Counted from the stretch's first letter, positions 45,060 to 56,870 are shown. The stretch: 64,000 nt of DNA from Phyto melanocephala (GCA_941918925.1 OW799234.1:131854895-131918894), one strand, 5' to 3'. Notes: generated by a model not told the origin, from the letters alone. A program made the numbers and translations.

Positions 45060-45950
45060 TACTTTTTATTAGAACTGTTCTCGCTACTGTTTTCATAATG
45101 ATGGTAGGATTTCATAAGCTGTAATTTTAAATTTTCTAGTCGCATATAAAAACACTTTAAATTATTTGATTATTTGAACTTCGACTGCCAAATAAATATT
45201 TCATTCCAAGTCTTTGTTTTACAGCACATTTTTTTAAAAAATACTTACAAAAATGATCGGCTGGAGTTGTTGCGTATAAATTAAAATATTTAACTATATT
45301 GAAGTAACTAACACATTGTCGGGTCGTTAATTTTAATTTAAACATATTCATATTTAAATAAAGGTTAGTATGCGGGTGGGGGGGTGTTACATGTTAAACC
45401 AAGCCTAAAATTTTTTCAAAAGCTTTTAACTTACCCCAACAATTTAGTGTGCTTTTGTGGTACGCATTTTATTTATTTGCTAAAAGAAACAAAGAAGTTT
45501 TAGAAACTAAAACTTAAAAAATAAAAACAACAACAACATAATATTGTTATGATTTTATGCAAAGTAATTGCTACACTTTACGTGGGAAATTTCAAAGAGA
45601 AAAACCAAAATAAAAACTTCAAAGCAAAAGGTCAAGGTAAACAAAATGACATTTAAATAAAAAAAAATGTGCTCAATTATAGTTGTGTTTGTACATATGA
45701 GTATTTGTTTATGTACAAAGTGTTCACATATGTACATACGTATGTACGTATAACTTTATGTGTTAGAAATTATAAATATTAAATTGTAGTCTTATTGAAC
45801 ACTACAGGTAATGCAATTTAGTTGTTTAAGTTTTTCAATTTTTTTTTCATAATTTACGCTTAGTTGCTTTACTTAAAACAAGACTTGAATAAAATTAATA
45901 ATATTTTTATAATTTCAGTTCGACAACACATAGAGGAAGCACGAAACTAT
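45060..45950. other. A+T-rich stretch, nothing recognised
   Basis: A cluster of GTACATATG and CATACGTATGTACG strings lies at about 45691-45750. Confidence 0.5.
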
Positions 45951-45955
45951 AATTA

Positions 45956-46880
45956 CAGTGAACTCGCGATAATATGAACCGATGCAGTTCACTTTTGCGA
46001 GATTGTTCATATTTGCGAATGACATCTAATCTCAATTAAAAAACATTTTTTTCCCATAAAAATAAGAGTGTGTTATGTTTAATTTTTTATTTGTTTTTAT
46101 AATTTTTATTTATAAAAAAAGTTATTATACCAAAACATCTGTGGGTTTCTTGTGCTGCTTTTTTTAATCATCATATTTAAAATGGCCCGCTTGCTCAACT
46201 TTTTGAGTACACTGAAATCTCGTTGATTAACCATTCCACTTTTGACCCATTCCAATGCTTTATAAAAAAATTCCTTCTTGGATCCTCCACATAGCTTTTT
46301 CTCTATTTCACTCTAGTTACATTCTATGTTATCCCCACCTTTGGCGTTTTCTTTTAACTAAAGCCTGATCACAGGGATCTTCTTGTCTTTTGTATTCAAA
46401 AACCATTGGAATAATTAATGCTAGCGCAGTTTTTTTCTTTTTCAATCCGATAAACACATTTTTATTTCATTCTACATATTGAATACATTTTTTATCACAA
46501 TTTTATTCGCTGAATTAGTATAGTAAGACCTTTACATAAATATTCTGAAATTTCTAATTTTTCTGTTAACGCTAAAGACTTATGCTTTTTTGTTTACATA
46601 TTTAAAAACTGTTCATGTTAAATTTATATTTAAAAAAATTATGGAGTTCTAGCTGAATGTGAGCACTGATTAAAACGTGTATGTAAGACGATTTAGTTGA
46701 CAGCTAAAGACAATTTAAAAGCATTCAGATAGGAAAACACTTAAATTGCTATTCAGTTAAATTAGATTATAACGACCTGTTGATAAAATCCTGTTCATAT
46801 TTTAGAGCTTTTGCACTAAAAGTTCAATGAAAGAAAGAGTGTTTATATTTTGGGATGTTCATATTATCGGGAGTGCACTG
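45956..46880. mobile_element. pogo/Tigger-like element B, internally deleted
   Basis: Left end CAGTGAACTCGCGATAATAT and right end read inward CAGTGCACTCCCGATAATAT match at 22 of 24 positions including the next four bases. TA flanks both ends (45954-45955 and 46881-46882). GTTCATATT motifs recur just inside each end. The 925 bp contain one short transposase-like fragment on the minus strand. Confidence 0.88.
46170..46312 (-). pseudogene. Probable pogo/Tigger transposase C-terminal fragment
   Basis: One uninterrupted frame of about 48 codons reads SEIEKKLCGGSKKEF, FYKALEWVKSGMVNQRDFSV and LKKLSKRAILNMM. The ALEWV...F..LKKL..RA pattern fits the end of Tigger-like transposases (a conserved Ala-Leu-Glu-Trp helix followed by a Leu/Lys-rich helix). 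This is recognition by pattern only. No DNA-binding or catalytic motif remains in this element. Confidence 0.5.
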
Positions 46881-46889
46881 TATAAATAG

Positions 46890-47510
46890 AAAATGGCTAG
46901 CGATAGCTTGTTCTACATTTATAATTATTTTCGGTACAAGTCGCAAAACAAGTTTTTTTTTCAATATTTAACTTCAAAAAGAGTTATGTAAATGTAATAT
47001 TGAAATAAAAAATGAAAATCTATGGCGTCGCTACAAAACCACTGCTGGAAAAGCGTTTTCTGGATCATAAAAAAATATATATAATACAAGAGTTAAAGAG
47101 AAACCTGACAGTGAATAAAAAAATTGTCGGTCTAGTGACAAAATAGTTAAGGTTTTATCTGCAAATCCTAATAGCTGTTAAAGAAAAATATAAAAAAAAA
47201 AAAAAAAAATGAAATTCTCAGATATTCTACAAAAAAATTGAGCCGAAAAAAATTGGTCGTAAAATGCACTCATTTTTAGGCTTTTTAATTTTATTTGTAT
47301 GCCGTAGCCATCGTGGGGAAAGACTGGAACTTTTACTTGACGAGTAGGGTTAAGGTTCCCTTAGTCCCAAATGACGTACTCAACCAGCCTGACAACCGCC
47401 GTAAAGGGCTCCACCGCAAAAGGCTCTATTCAAAATTTGTTCCACAATTTTTCGTTGTTTTTTACTGTAATCTAATTAAAATTTTACCAAAACAAGTAAG
47501 ACAACTCAGG
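46890..47510. other. Unannotated stretch with a G+C-richer patch
   Basis: About 47295-47435 is richer in G+C than its surroundings and lies in a short open frame (47295-47549), but the translation matches nothing I recognise. Confidence 0.45.
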
Positions 47511-47512
47511 AC

Positions 47513-47735
47513 AAAAAAAAGTAAGAGCGCTATATTCATGTATTTATAACCTTTACATAGTTTGTATCGTCATGTACATACAATAACCATAAGTTTGTAT
47601 CAGCGACCTCTTGCTTTTGTTATTGTTTTAACAAAATCGGATTCAGAATATATACTTTATGGGGTCTTAAATGAATAATGTAAAAATTATAAACGGAATT
47701 TTAATCCTCTTTTAATTTAAATATAAACTTTTACA
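47513..47735 (+). repeat. Degenerate Rep-A-related fragment
   Basis: AAGTAAGAGCGCTATATTCA is a head lacking the palindrome. GAATATATACTTTATGGGGTC and ATTATAAACGGAAT are tail-side motifs. Most of the body is absent. Confidence 0.5.
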
Positions 47736-47739
47736 CTCT

Positions 47740-48150
47740 CCTTTAAGGAATAAAATAAAATTAAATAAACTTTGAGTTTTCAAACGAAAGTCAAAATATT
47801 TCTTATAAAAAATACTTGAAAATTAATTGTAAGCAATTGAGCTTAAGTTAATTTTATTATTCTTTCCAAAAACATTTATTTTGAAAAAAATTAATTTGCA
47901 ATTATTTAAGAATATTAAAAAATTATTTCGATATTAGCCGAGTTGAATGCATATACGAAACAAGCGTCGATTTCATCATCAGCACCTTTTATCGTTATAC
48001 TTATATTATATTTTTAAAAAATACTGTTCATGGTGTAATGACATAAGGTGATAGCGTAAAGGAGAGCAATTTTTGTCTCTCTTTTTTTATATGGAGTTGG
48101 CACTGAAATCTCTTTTTTTTATATAGAGTTTGACAAACATTCGCTAAAAA
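47740..48150. other. A+T-rich stretch, nothing recognised
   Basis: Nothing supportable was found. Confidence 0.45.
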
Positions 48151-48830
48151 AGACTAGTAACAGTGCTATATTCGGCCGTGCCGAATCTTATATACCTTTC
48201 ACAACGTCTAGTCATGCAATAACAATTGTTTGTATCACCATTCATTTCATATAAAATACGTACATATGTATATACTGGTTAGAATAAATGTGGCATCGAA
48301 TCCCAGCTGAGCCAAAAAAATTTTATTTTATTTAATATATTATTTATATTTTATTATTATTTTTTTTAATTTTTTTAAAATTTTTTTTTTTTAATTTTTT
48401 TTTTGTAATTTTTTTTATTATTTTTTTTTTTTATTTTTAATATTTTTTCTTTTTGTAATTTTTTTTTTGTATGGTTTTTACATGTATGTATGTATATATG
48501 TTGTTGTTGTAATTGTGTAAAAAAACGAGGTGGTCGTGGTTTTTTGCTCATATCTCAGAAAGTTATTGGGCGATTGTGCTGAATTTCAATAGCGATTCAA
48601 TCCTGAATATTTCCAAGAGATTGATACCATATAGAGATCTGAGGAACATATAGTTGCTTCTAAAAGTTGATTTCAACCAACACACGGACAAACGGGCAGA
48701 CGGTCAGGGCTTAATCGACTCCTCTAATCATAAGCTTTCAGAAAATATGAAATGAAATGAAAATTGTAGAAATTACAAACGGAATGACAAAGTTACATAT
48801 ACCCTTGTGCACCACAGCTGAAGGGTATAA
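48151..48830 (+). repeat. Rep-A dispersed repeat, subfamily 2, plus orientation
   Basis: The head reads TAACAGTGCTATATTCGGCC, GTGCCGAATCTTATATACC. The tail ends TGCACCACAGCTGAAGGGTA, TAAAAA. It shares GAGGAACATATAG and AATATTTCCAAGAGATTG with the copy at 3776-4437. GGCATCGAATCCCAGCTGAG precedes the A/T core here. In the plus-oriented copies at 7031, 15274, 54744 and 59629, the motif is instead found after the core and in the opposite orientation. Confidence 0.85.
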
Positions 48831-48834
48831 AAAA

Positions 48835-49650
48835 AAAATTAGCTGGGCTGGCACCGCCACCTGTATAAGTGTACTCTGCTACTACTGACGTTATAACTTA
48901 AATGAAATTAGAAAATGGGAAGCATAGCATTTACTTTTCAAATTTTAATTCATATCGAATGACATTTTTTATGTTCATATTCTCTTATATCTTGTGTACG
49001 TTTTTGCTATGCTATGGCAGTTTTAAAGCTTAAATTGAATTTTTTTTCACTTGTATATACTACTTATAAAGGCGATGGACAACGATAAATCAATTCTTGC
49101 CATGAGCGTGTGATGTAGCCCCTCGACCATTTTGACTCATGAGCTCTATCGGCATTTGAGTCTCCCTAACCTTTTTAAGTTGAAAGTTCAGGATTCTGCA
49201 TTCCCCATCGGCAAAGATACTATTTATGCCCTCATTGTATATGGATCCATCCGATAAGAGCCTACAATGCAGCCTCGTGACCACCTAATGAGGCCCAGGA
49301 TTCTCCTATGACCCCGTCAGTGGTGTTGATAACATTTGTATAACACGGACTAGCAATAACACCAGTGCTGCTAACTTTTTTTAAGAGAAATACAGCCGCT
49401 TTTTAGTTAGCCCAAAGTTTCTTGTAAAGGATAATGGAGCCACTTAACGGTTTTAAAATAATAAATAAATAACACAGATTGCCTGCCACCTATAGTAAAA
49501 ATTTTAGCTCCATAGCTTTAACGATTATTGAGATCATGCATCCCCTGCAAACGCATTAACGATTTTATATTTTTATTTATATGATAGAAGCTTCACATTT
49601 TTGAATAAGCACTCCTTAATTGTGAGGTTTTAATATAGTGTGTTTACAAT
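48835..49650. other. Unannotated stretch with one unrecognised frame
   Basis: About 49085-49325 is G+C-richer than its surroundings and holds a 64-residue minus-strand frame (49090-49284). The translation shows no motif I can assign; it may be a worn transposon piece. Confidence 0.4.
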
Positions 49651-49655
49651 GATTT

Positions 49656-49746
49656 AAAAAATATTTTAAGTTTATTGAAGGCTTATTTGACAAATTTCTA
49701 TACAACATCTGTCAAATAAGCCTTTAAAAAACCTAAAATATTTTTT
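49656..49746. repeat. 91 bp near-perfect hairpin
   Basis: Arms 49656-49692 and 49710-49746 pair at about 34 of 37 positions, including an unbroken GGCTTATTTGACA / TGTCAAATAAGCC stem next to a 17-base loop and AAAAAATATTTTA / TAAAATATTTTTT at the base. Size and shape resemble a pre-miRNA or a very small MITE. No flanking target duplication was identified. Confidence 0.75.
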
Positions 49747-49749
49747 ATG

Positions 49750-50640
49750 AATACCGCAGTAAAAATCTTAATCAAATATTACAAATATGGAACAAAAAAA
49801 TATATGTGTTTTAAATTTAAAAGGAATTTCCCAAAAATCAAATTAAAAATAAAATTAACAATTAAAATCTATTTTTATAAAAGTACAGTATCAATAACAG
49901 AAACTAAGAATTATCTCACAAATCTAACAAGACACAGACAGAGATAACAATAAAATAGTCCGGACTACCTGCATTACCAGCACTCAGCAAACAACTTTCC
50001 CACTATCGGAGCATCCTTCGAAATACTTCAACAACTTCCGTTTACAACCTTAAAAAGATAAACATCTATGGTTTTGTTGTGGATGTGTTTTCCTTAAAGT
50101 AAACAAAAATAAATTGTTTTCACTGTCATTCCTAAGAATTTCCAAGTACGAATGAGTGTGCCAGCCAGCCAGCACCCACATGTGTTTGTAAATACTCATT
50201 TTAACCTGTCTCGGTTTTTTTGTATGTCCCACATTTTAATTAACTTAATTTTAATTGAATGCACATACATACATAATATGTACATAATATACATACATAC
50301 ATATGTAACTACATATGTATACATTTATATACATTTGTATTTAATTTTAAACAAATATTCACACACAATCTCAACTAAGTACGTAGTTGTGAATAGAATG
50401 TAATAAAAAAAGAAATATTTATTGCTTGTCAGTCCGACATACTGAGCATGCGCAACTTGAGTAGCACAAAACTGATACATGAAATTTTAAACTCAAAAGT
50501 TATGGGTGAATTTTGCTGTCATTTCATTCATAAAAAAGTATGGCAAATCATACACTGAAGATTATAGTGAAATTCAATTGTAGCTACCAACTTTGTTACA
50601 TTTGGCCTTAAAGTGCGACAACGTTGTTTGATTATTTTAA
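49750..50640. other. A+T-rich stretch with ACAT-type simple repeats
   Basis: Imperfect CATA/TACA repeats occupy about 50262-50340. Nothing else was recognised. Confidence 0.5.
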
Positions 50641-50647
50641 AGTTTGA

Positions 50648-50870
50648 CTAAAAATTCAAATCCAGATCCAGGTGAATTAAATAGATGAATTTCATTAGTA
50701 GTTTTTTCTCACCTAAAAAAGCAATATTCTTAGTTTTGCAGCGAGGTGCAGGAGTTCGATTCTTAACATCACGAACTGGTCTTAACAGCTTACATTTCTC
50801 CACCAATTTCATAATTGATGAAGGATGAAACTTATGAAGATCACCAAATGTGCGCATTGGTGATGAAAAA
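50648..50870 (-). pseudogene. Mariner transposase N-terminal fragment (M11)
   Basis: On the minus strand the frame reads RTFGDLHKFHPSSIMKLVEK, then PVRDVKNRTPAPRCKTKNIA. This follows the DNA-binding region of DD41D-type transposases: the end of the first helix-turn-helix, a spacer (SVRDVKNRTP-like) and the start of the second one (ENIA-like). Nothing catalytic follows in the truncated copy. Confidence 0.55.
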
Positions 50871-50954
50871 TTTCATGGTATTAACTAACTAATCCATCAA
50901 AGTTATGGTTACGGCAAAGCTGTTACCGCATGCACTTCTAATTGAACCTTAAGA

Positions 50955-51022
50955 TTTGTTTGCCATGCAGATGACATTGTATTGCCTGCAGAAAGAAGTA
51001 ATCCCAATCAATTATATGGAAG
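50955..51022 (+). pseudogene. Reverse transcriptase scrap with ADD motif
   Basis: A short frame reads LRFVCHADDIVLPAERSN. HADDIVL corresponds to the YADD-type catalytic motif of LINE reverse transcriptases. Only about 20 codons are recognisable, and no other RT block was found, so this is a weak call. Confidence 0.35.
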
Positions 51023-51179
51023 AGATAAAGAGGAGAACCGAGTAATTAGAAAGTGAAAGTAATTTTATTGCACCAGAAAACCAATATTTTGTTGACTCTC
51101 GTTTTTCTGACAGTACGATTCAGGGTTGAAAATAAAAGTAGAAGAAAAGACCCCGATGCTTCACTCCATGTCGAAAAAA

Positions 51180-51525
51180 AAGGGCCACACTACAAAAATA
51201 CTAAGCGAGTGTGAAAAGAAACACTTTCCTTTTGTTTGTTATTATCTTTTATTATACCACAAGTTTTGTTCGGTCCTAACTACCAGTAAGGTAGCGATAA
51301 GAACAATTAACTTAAAAAGCTGGGAATTAAATAGATGACTTTTACATCCAACACGTAAACACAGATCAAGGATTGCTGATGATGATACCGTAGCTGGTTT
51401 CGAAAATGCATTTTGCTCGGCTAGTGTCGGCAAAACATAATTTTTCGGATTATTCTTTCATTATCAAAATCAAAAGAAATTCTTTGTAAAAAAAATAATT
51501 TTGAAAATGAACTCAAGCCTGTATA
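51180..51525 (+). repeat. Relative of the 1761-2209 inverted-repeat element
   Basis: GTAGCTGGTTTCGAAAATGC, CTCGGCTAGTGTCGG and TGAACTCAAGCCT occur in the same order as at 2060-2194. TTTTGTTTGTTATTATCTTT at about 51230 matches the inverse of a string at about 1867-1886, so the interior is rearranged. A matching left inverted arm was not seen. Confidence 0.5.
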
Positions 51526-51598
51526 AAAATTTTATTAGTTTAAGCCAAGGCATATTCATGCAGGTATGTGTAACGGCTAATGGATACAACGAAGCAAC

Positions 51599-51623
51599 TC
51601 TATCTATATATATAAAAGTGAAA

Positions 51624-51654
<31 letters not shown>

Positions 51655-52312
51655 CTATAGACTCCGAAACTGTAAAACCGACCGGACTCAAACTCTAGCA
51701 AGTTGTTGTACACATTCCACATTCCAGAGTGTTTATGGGTGGCAAAAAGTGGGCGAAGCCACGCCCATAAAAAATTAGTTATCATTTTTAGCTACTTCCA
51801 CTTGACCGATTTTTCTGAAACTTTGCACAAATATTGAGCTGTCATGACTATATAATTTCGTGATTAAAAAAGTGGGCAGGGCCACGCCAATTAAAAAAAG
51901 TTATAATTTTCAGGTACCTGCACTAGACCGATTTTTCTGAAACCTTGCACACATATTGAGCTGTCATGACTATATAATTTCGTGATTAAAAAAGTGGGCA
52001 GGGCCACGCCCATAAAAAAAGTTATAATTTTCAGGTACCTGCACTAGACCGATTTTTCTGAAACCTTGCACACATATTGAGCTCTCATAACTTTACAATT
52101 TCGTGATTACAAAAGTAGGCACTGCCACGCCCATAAAAAAATTATAATTTTCAGCTGATTAAACTTCACCGATTTTTCTGAAACTTTGCATACATATTAA
52201 GCTGTCATGACTATACAGTTTCGTGATAAGAAAAGTGGTCAGTGCCACGCCCATTAATAAAAGTTTATTTTATTCATTAAGGGGCGTAGCAAGGCGCGCC
52301 GGACTTTTCTAG
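51599..52312 (+). mobile_element. Non-autonomous Helitron, copy 1
   Basis: It starts TCTATCTATATATATAAAAG and ends AAGGCGCGCCGG, ACTTTTCTAG followed by T, the 5'-TC / CTAG-3' structure of Helitrons, which insert without target duplication. The GGCGCGCC string near the 3' end could form a short hairpin. The interior has a TG microsatellite (51626-51650) and five roughly 121 bp tandem units. No Rep/helicase sequence is present. Confidence 0.8.
51749..52290 (+). repeat. Tandem array of about 121 bp units inside Helitron copy 1
   Basis: Units begin at GTGGGC or a variant at about 51749, 51872, 51994, 52115 and 52235. Each holds GGGCxxxGCCACGCCCAT, CCGATTTTTCTGAAAC, TTGCACACATATTGAGCT and ATTTCGTGAT. 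The units are similar enough to suggest recent array growth. Confidence 0.8.
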
Positions 52313-52319
52313 TGTTTAA

Positions 52320-54740
52320 TATAATAAAATTTGATTAAAAAACAAAAATGATATATATTTGTGAAACAAATTATAAATGCAGCAAAAGTAACAAATATTG
52401 TTTAATTCCAAAACCAAAATCTTAATCTGCATCCCTGAATTAAGAAATGAAATAAAGACGAATTTAATAAGTTTTGACAAAAAGCTTATTCATCAGTTGG
52501 GTTGATAATATCACCTGTATGAATTCGTCTTGGTTTAAACAAAAAAAGTTCGACAAATAAATAAACATTAACAATTAAATTTTATTAGAAAAATTCAAAA
52601 TAACAATTTCGACAAAATGCGAGCAAAGGTTTCACCTTCTGAGACTAACGATGAATGGATATTCATTTAATGTAATTTTTTTCTTTTATTAATTTTATTT
52701 TTATTTTACTAAAATATATAAATCAGAAGAAATAAAAAATTAAAAATTATTTTTGCAAAAAAAAAAAATAAAAATAAAAGAAATAACAATTATTCCTTCT
52801 AAATAAATAAAATATTATAATTATTTCTGCCGAAAAAAATATAAAAAACAAAAAACAAATATATTTTGAGTCATTACTATTACAGCCCCTGAATATAAAC
52901 TGTACAACTTTGGTAGTTTCTTTATAAAAAACAAAAAATTTATAAAACTGAACTGCAAGAGTAAGAATTTGCCAGTTGTTTGAGTTTCTCTCAGTGTAAC
53001 CCATATGATAGTGTGTGAAAATTTTGTAAAAGAAAACACAACGACAAGCAGGAAATGTTTATATTATTTGGAGTATTTTTTAAAACTTTTCAATAAAAAC
53101 AAAAACACATATTAAGCATTAAATTTAAAAAAAAAATAATAATAAAAATAAAAATGAAATACAATAAGGTAAAAATAAAAACAATAAAAAAGAGCCAGGC
53201 AAACAAATACTTTTGCATTTTTATCTGTCTGTCTGTCTGTCTTTCTGTCCATATCAGAATATATGGTGATGGTGGGTAATGCGTTAAAAAGTATGTCAAA
53301 ATAATTTTATTTATTTACTTATTCTCTTTTTTTTTATTTTAATACATATTGTAAAAGAAAATAAATATCAAATGCAAGCACTGAAGGAAGATAATCAGTT
53401 TTTTTTTAAATAAACATGTTTTAGTTAAAAACAAGTTTAATAAAACGGGAAATGTTTTTTATAGTAATTTTTGCCAAAATAAGACATACAAAAAATAACT
53501 GTAAAACACGTGAGTTCTAAATACAGGTCTATAATAAGTGTCAACATTTTTTGCAATATTTAGTTTGTAATTCATTTTAAAAGTTGTAGTCAGTGCCAAC
53601 AATGAGTTCTTAATCTACATAGAAGCAAAAGGCCAACGGTTTTAGCGGTTATCAGGAACGTGGTAAAAACCCTGAACTATTAAATTTAAAGTTTGTCATG
53701 CTTTTTAACGAAATGTGTTTCATTTAATGAACAAGTTAAAATTAATTGTAGAAACGAAAATACATATTTTTGCGTACGTACAAATAACAAACATACGTAT
53801 GTACATGTGTATGTGTGCATGTCAAAAATGACAAGAAATGCTGCAAAAATTATTGGAGAAATTTAAAAAAAAATTCTGATATAAAAATACAGTTATTTTT
53901 ATACATTTTCTTTCTAGTAACGAATTTTGTTTAATTATCAAATTTTAGTTTGTCAATGTATGCAAAAATACTGCAAGAGGTATTACGAGAAATTTAAAAA
54001 ATTTCTGTTATAAAAAAATTGTTTTTTTAGTTAATTTCTTTCTAGTAATAAATTTTGTTTTAAGTATTAACTTTTAGTGTTTCAATACCTTTTAAGTTCT
54101 GATAACAAACAAATAATAAAATACTGTTTAGTAAAAATTGAAATTAGATTTTTATTTATTCTTTTTTGTTTGTTTTAAAAAAGAACAAAAGCTTTGATTG
54201 CAATATTTTGTCGTTTGAAAAAATGCTGACACTTTTGTTTCCCACGTTTAAGTTGCAATTTCGACTAGACCAGCTAAATAAATGTGTATGTTTTAACCAC
54301 ATTATTATTTAAGTGTAAATATATTTATTTATTTTTTTTAAAATATGTATGTATGTATGTAGATTAAGATTTTTTCTATATAGAAAATTTAATTGTACAC
54401 AAATTATTTATAAAATCAGGGCCATTTGAAACGCCAAATTAAGTTTCAAAGATAATAGCAAAATAATTTGATATCACAGCACTGCTTTTAATTGACACTA
54501 TTTTAGAATAATCATATGGAACTTCCATGAGTAAATCGAATTTCATAAAGATTTTTTTTAATGAATTGTTGTCAATGACGATGCTAATATAAAATTGCTA
54601 ATCAACAAATACAAAAAATATTTTTACATCTACACTTTTAGATTAAAATTATAAAAAAGGAATAACATTTCAATAGCATAACAAGTCCTAAACATCGTTG
54701 GATTAGGAATAAAAATTCTAAATTTAAAAGTAAATCCATT
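52320..54740. other. A+T-rich stretch, nothing recognised
   Basis: A CTGT tract lies at about 53223-53248 and an ATGT tract at about 54342-54361. The minus-strand frames near 52747-53039 are Phe-rich translations of A-rich DNA. Confidence 0.5.
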
Positions 54741-54862
54741 TTAAACAAGTAAGAGTGCCATATTCGGCCGTGCCGAATCTTATATACCCTTCACAACGTG
54801 TAGTCATGCAATAACAGTAGTTTGTGTCACCATTCATCCCATATGAAATACGTGCATACATA

Positions 54863-55781
54863 CAGTAGACTCGCGGTAACAAAAACACTGCCTTACGTGA
54901 ACACCGGATAAGACGAACACTGACTACTCTGTAGCGTGAACACAGTGAGAAAGCCTTATAACGTGAACAAATTTCTCGGTTATGCAAATCGTTTTCATAA
55001 AAAGGGGTATCCCCGTAAATGATTGCACAGGTTTAGTTTAGTGCGTGCTGCTGATTTAGCATGTCCTAATCTAAAGTTTTTCGGGAAAAATGTCACAAAA
55101 ACAACCAAAATTCTAAAATTAAACTTCTTGTGATTGGAATGGCAAAAAATCCTCGCTCTTTTAGAAATTTTGAATCTCCTGTAGACTACAATTGCTCCAA
55201 ATCGTAATGGATTACAGCTGCAATTTTTAAAAATTGGTTTAACTAATAATGGACACTCTTGGCTTCATAAATTCAACTTGGAAACGTCTTGAAAAGAAAA
55301 TAGCAAAATGCTGCCTAAACATTTTTATTTCTTTACTTTACGTCTAGACTAGTCATCGATTTGTCCAGACTAGAACAAAACGTCGGCAGAGCAACTGTCA
55401 AAAAATTATTCATGTTTTTTGATATGGTTAAAACGTATAAAGTGTATTTTGTCGCAATTTTTATGTGTCGTCTCTTTCTTTCATATTCAAAATGCCTTTT
55501 AATATCAGACATCGTTGTTCAAACAAACGTTCTGACAACGCTGTTTGAACAAGGTCAAAAAAAGTTAACACATTTTTTTAATTAATTTTTAAGTACTTTT
55601 TTTTCCTTACAAACCATATGTACATAACAATCCAAAATACAAAAAAATATATGAATTTGAGTTAAATCACATGTCTAATTTATTTGGAATTTTCAAAGAG
55701 TTACACCTTCGTTAACATGAACAACTTCGCAAACATGAACACGCTCGGTTTTTAATAGTTCACGTTACCGCGAGTCTACTG
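54863..55781 (+). mobile_element. pogo/Tigger-like element C nested in Rep-A
   Basis: Perfect 18 bp inverted ends CAGTAGACTCGCGGTAAC are flanked by TA (54861-54862 and 55782-55783). Several GTGAAC or ATGAAC strings occur just inside both ends. The 919 bp element carries a degraded DDE-domain fragment. Confidence 0.92.
55118..55252 (+). pseudogene. pogo/Tigger transposase DDE-domain fragment
   Basis: The frame reads KLLVIGMAKNPRSFRNFESP then VDYNCSKS, a stop, and WITAAIFKNWF. The order VIG-x-A-KNPR ... VDY ... W-(I/M)-T-x-x-(I/L)-F-x-x-W is the segment after the first catalytic Asp in Tigger/jerky-type DDE transposases. Upstream HTH domains and downstream catalytic residues are missing. Flanking frames are closed. 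Confidence 0.8.
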
Positions 55782-56429
55782 TATAAAAAACATACATATA
55801 TAAAAAATATCCCATTGTATAATTATAAATTTACGTATGTTAAAAAAAAAAATAAAAAAAAATAAAAAAAAAATTTAAAAAAAATAAAAAAAAATTTAAA
55901 AAAAAATTTAAAAAAAAAATTAAAAAAAAATTAAAAAAAAAAAATTTTAAAAAAATAATTTTTATACATATATAATAAATATAAAACAAAAAAAATTAAA
56001 AAAAAATAATAAAAATATAAATTATATATTAAATAAAAAATAAAAAAAAAATAAAAAAAAAAATATAAAAAAAATAAAAAAAATTTTTTTTTGGCTCAGC
56101 TGGGATTCGATGCCACGTTTTCTCTAACCAGTATATACGTTTGTATGTATGTATGTTGTTGTTGTAATGTTGTTTTTGTGAAAAAAAATCGAGGTGGTCG
56201 TGGGTTTTTGCTCATATCTCAGTTGTTTATGTACCGATGTTTCTGATTTTCAATACCGATCTACTCCCGAATATTTCTGATATTTTAATACCTCACCCGG
56301 GTCCAAGCGATGTCGGGGGGCTTCGAAAAGTTGATTTCTACATACACACGGACAGACGGTCAGACGGACAGACTGACAGAGCTTAATCGACTCACCTATT
56401 CACTATGTGAAGGGTATAAAAAAAAAAAA

Positions 56430-56870
56430 CGTTTTGGTGCGGTTTACATGCTGAAATGGGCATCTCCCCATTTCATCGAAATCGTTGCTAACATAACCGT
56501 GAAAGGCGAACGATACTGGCAAATAATTCGTAATTTGTTTGTATTCCTCATTGCAAAGCATTTGAATGGTTCCATCATGCCATACGGCGCAAAAATCATT
56601 AGTTTGTTGAACCAAACGTTTAATGACTGAAATGGACTTGTGAATTAGTCACTTCATTGGTGTGATTTTCACTTTTGGACTACTTTTTGTGCTACTATAC
56701 CAAATATCTGCTCTATTTATGCTGATAAACCAGCAACAAATGATCATTTAGAAGCCAACATTCTACGCACTATGAAAGTATGCTCAAAAAAAGTGGTGCA
56801 AAATTGGAGCGCCAGGATGGAGTTAATATATCAGAAATTATTTTTAAATATTTAATGCCATGAAATTCAT
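56430..56870 (+). pseudogene. DD41D-type mariner fossil (M9)
   Basis: From about 56485 the frame reads ANITVKGERYWQIIRNLFVF, corresponding to the VTVNGERYxxMIxNFF block. Then LLNQTFND ends that frame. LDYFL with the last catalytic Asp occurs near 56675 in another frame. Near 56775 KVCSKKVVQNWSARME and ISEIIFKYL represent the C-terminus. The first two catalytic Asp blocks are lost or unreadable. It abuts the Rep-A tail at 56421. Confidence 0.65.

Larger units (their letters stand above)
54744..56421 (+). repeat. Rep-A dispersed repeat interrupted by a pogo-like element
   Basis: The head AACAAGTAAGAGTGCCATAT is at 54744. The repeat is split at TA 54861-54862 by an insertion ending at 55781. 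It resumes with the A/T core (about 55836-56090), GGCTCAGCTGGGATTCGATG at 56094 and the tail block. It ends CTATGTGAAGGGTATAAAA at 56421, with a deletion in the block before the tail. Confidence 0.85.

Noticed and set aside
49090..49284. 64-residue minus-strand frame in a G+C-richer patch
   Set aside because: It looks more coding-like than its surroundings, but no family motif or start context allows a call. Left as unannotated.
51740..52290. Regularly spaced repeats that could suggest a CRISPR-like array
   Set aside because: Units are contiguous without unique spacers, lie inside a Helitron, and the genome is eukaryotic.
52747..53039. Two overlapping Phe-rich minus-strand frames resembling membrane proteins
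   Set aside because: They are translations of A-rich DNA. Hydrophobicity comes from poly-T codons, and there is no supporting motif.
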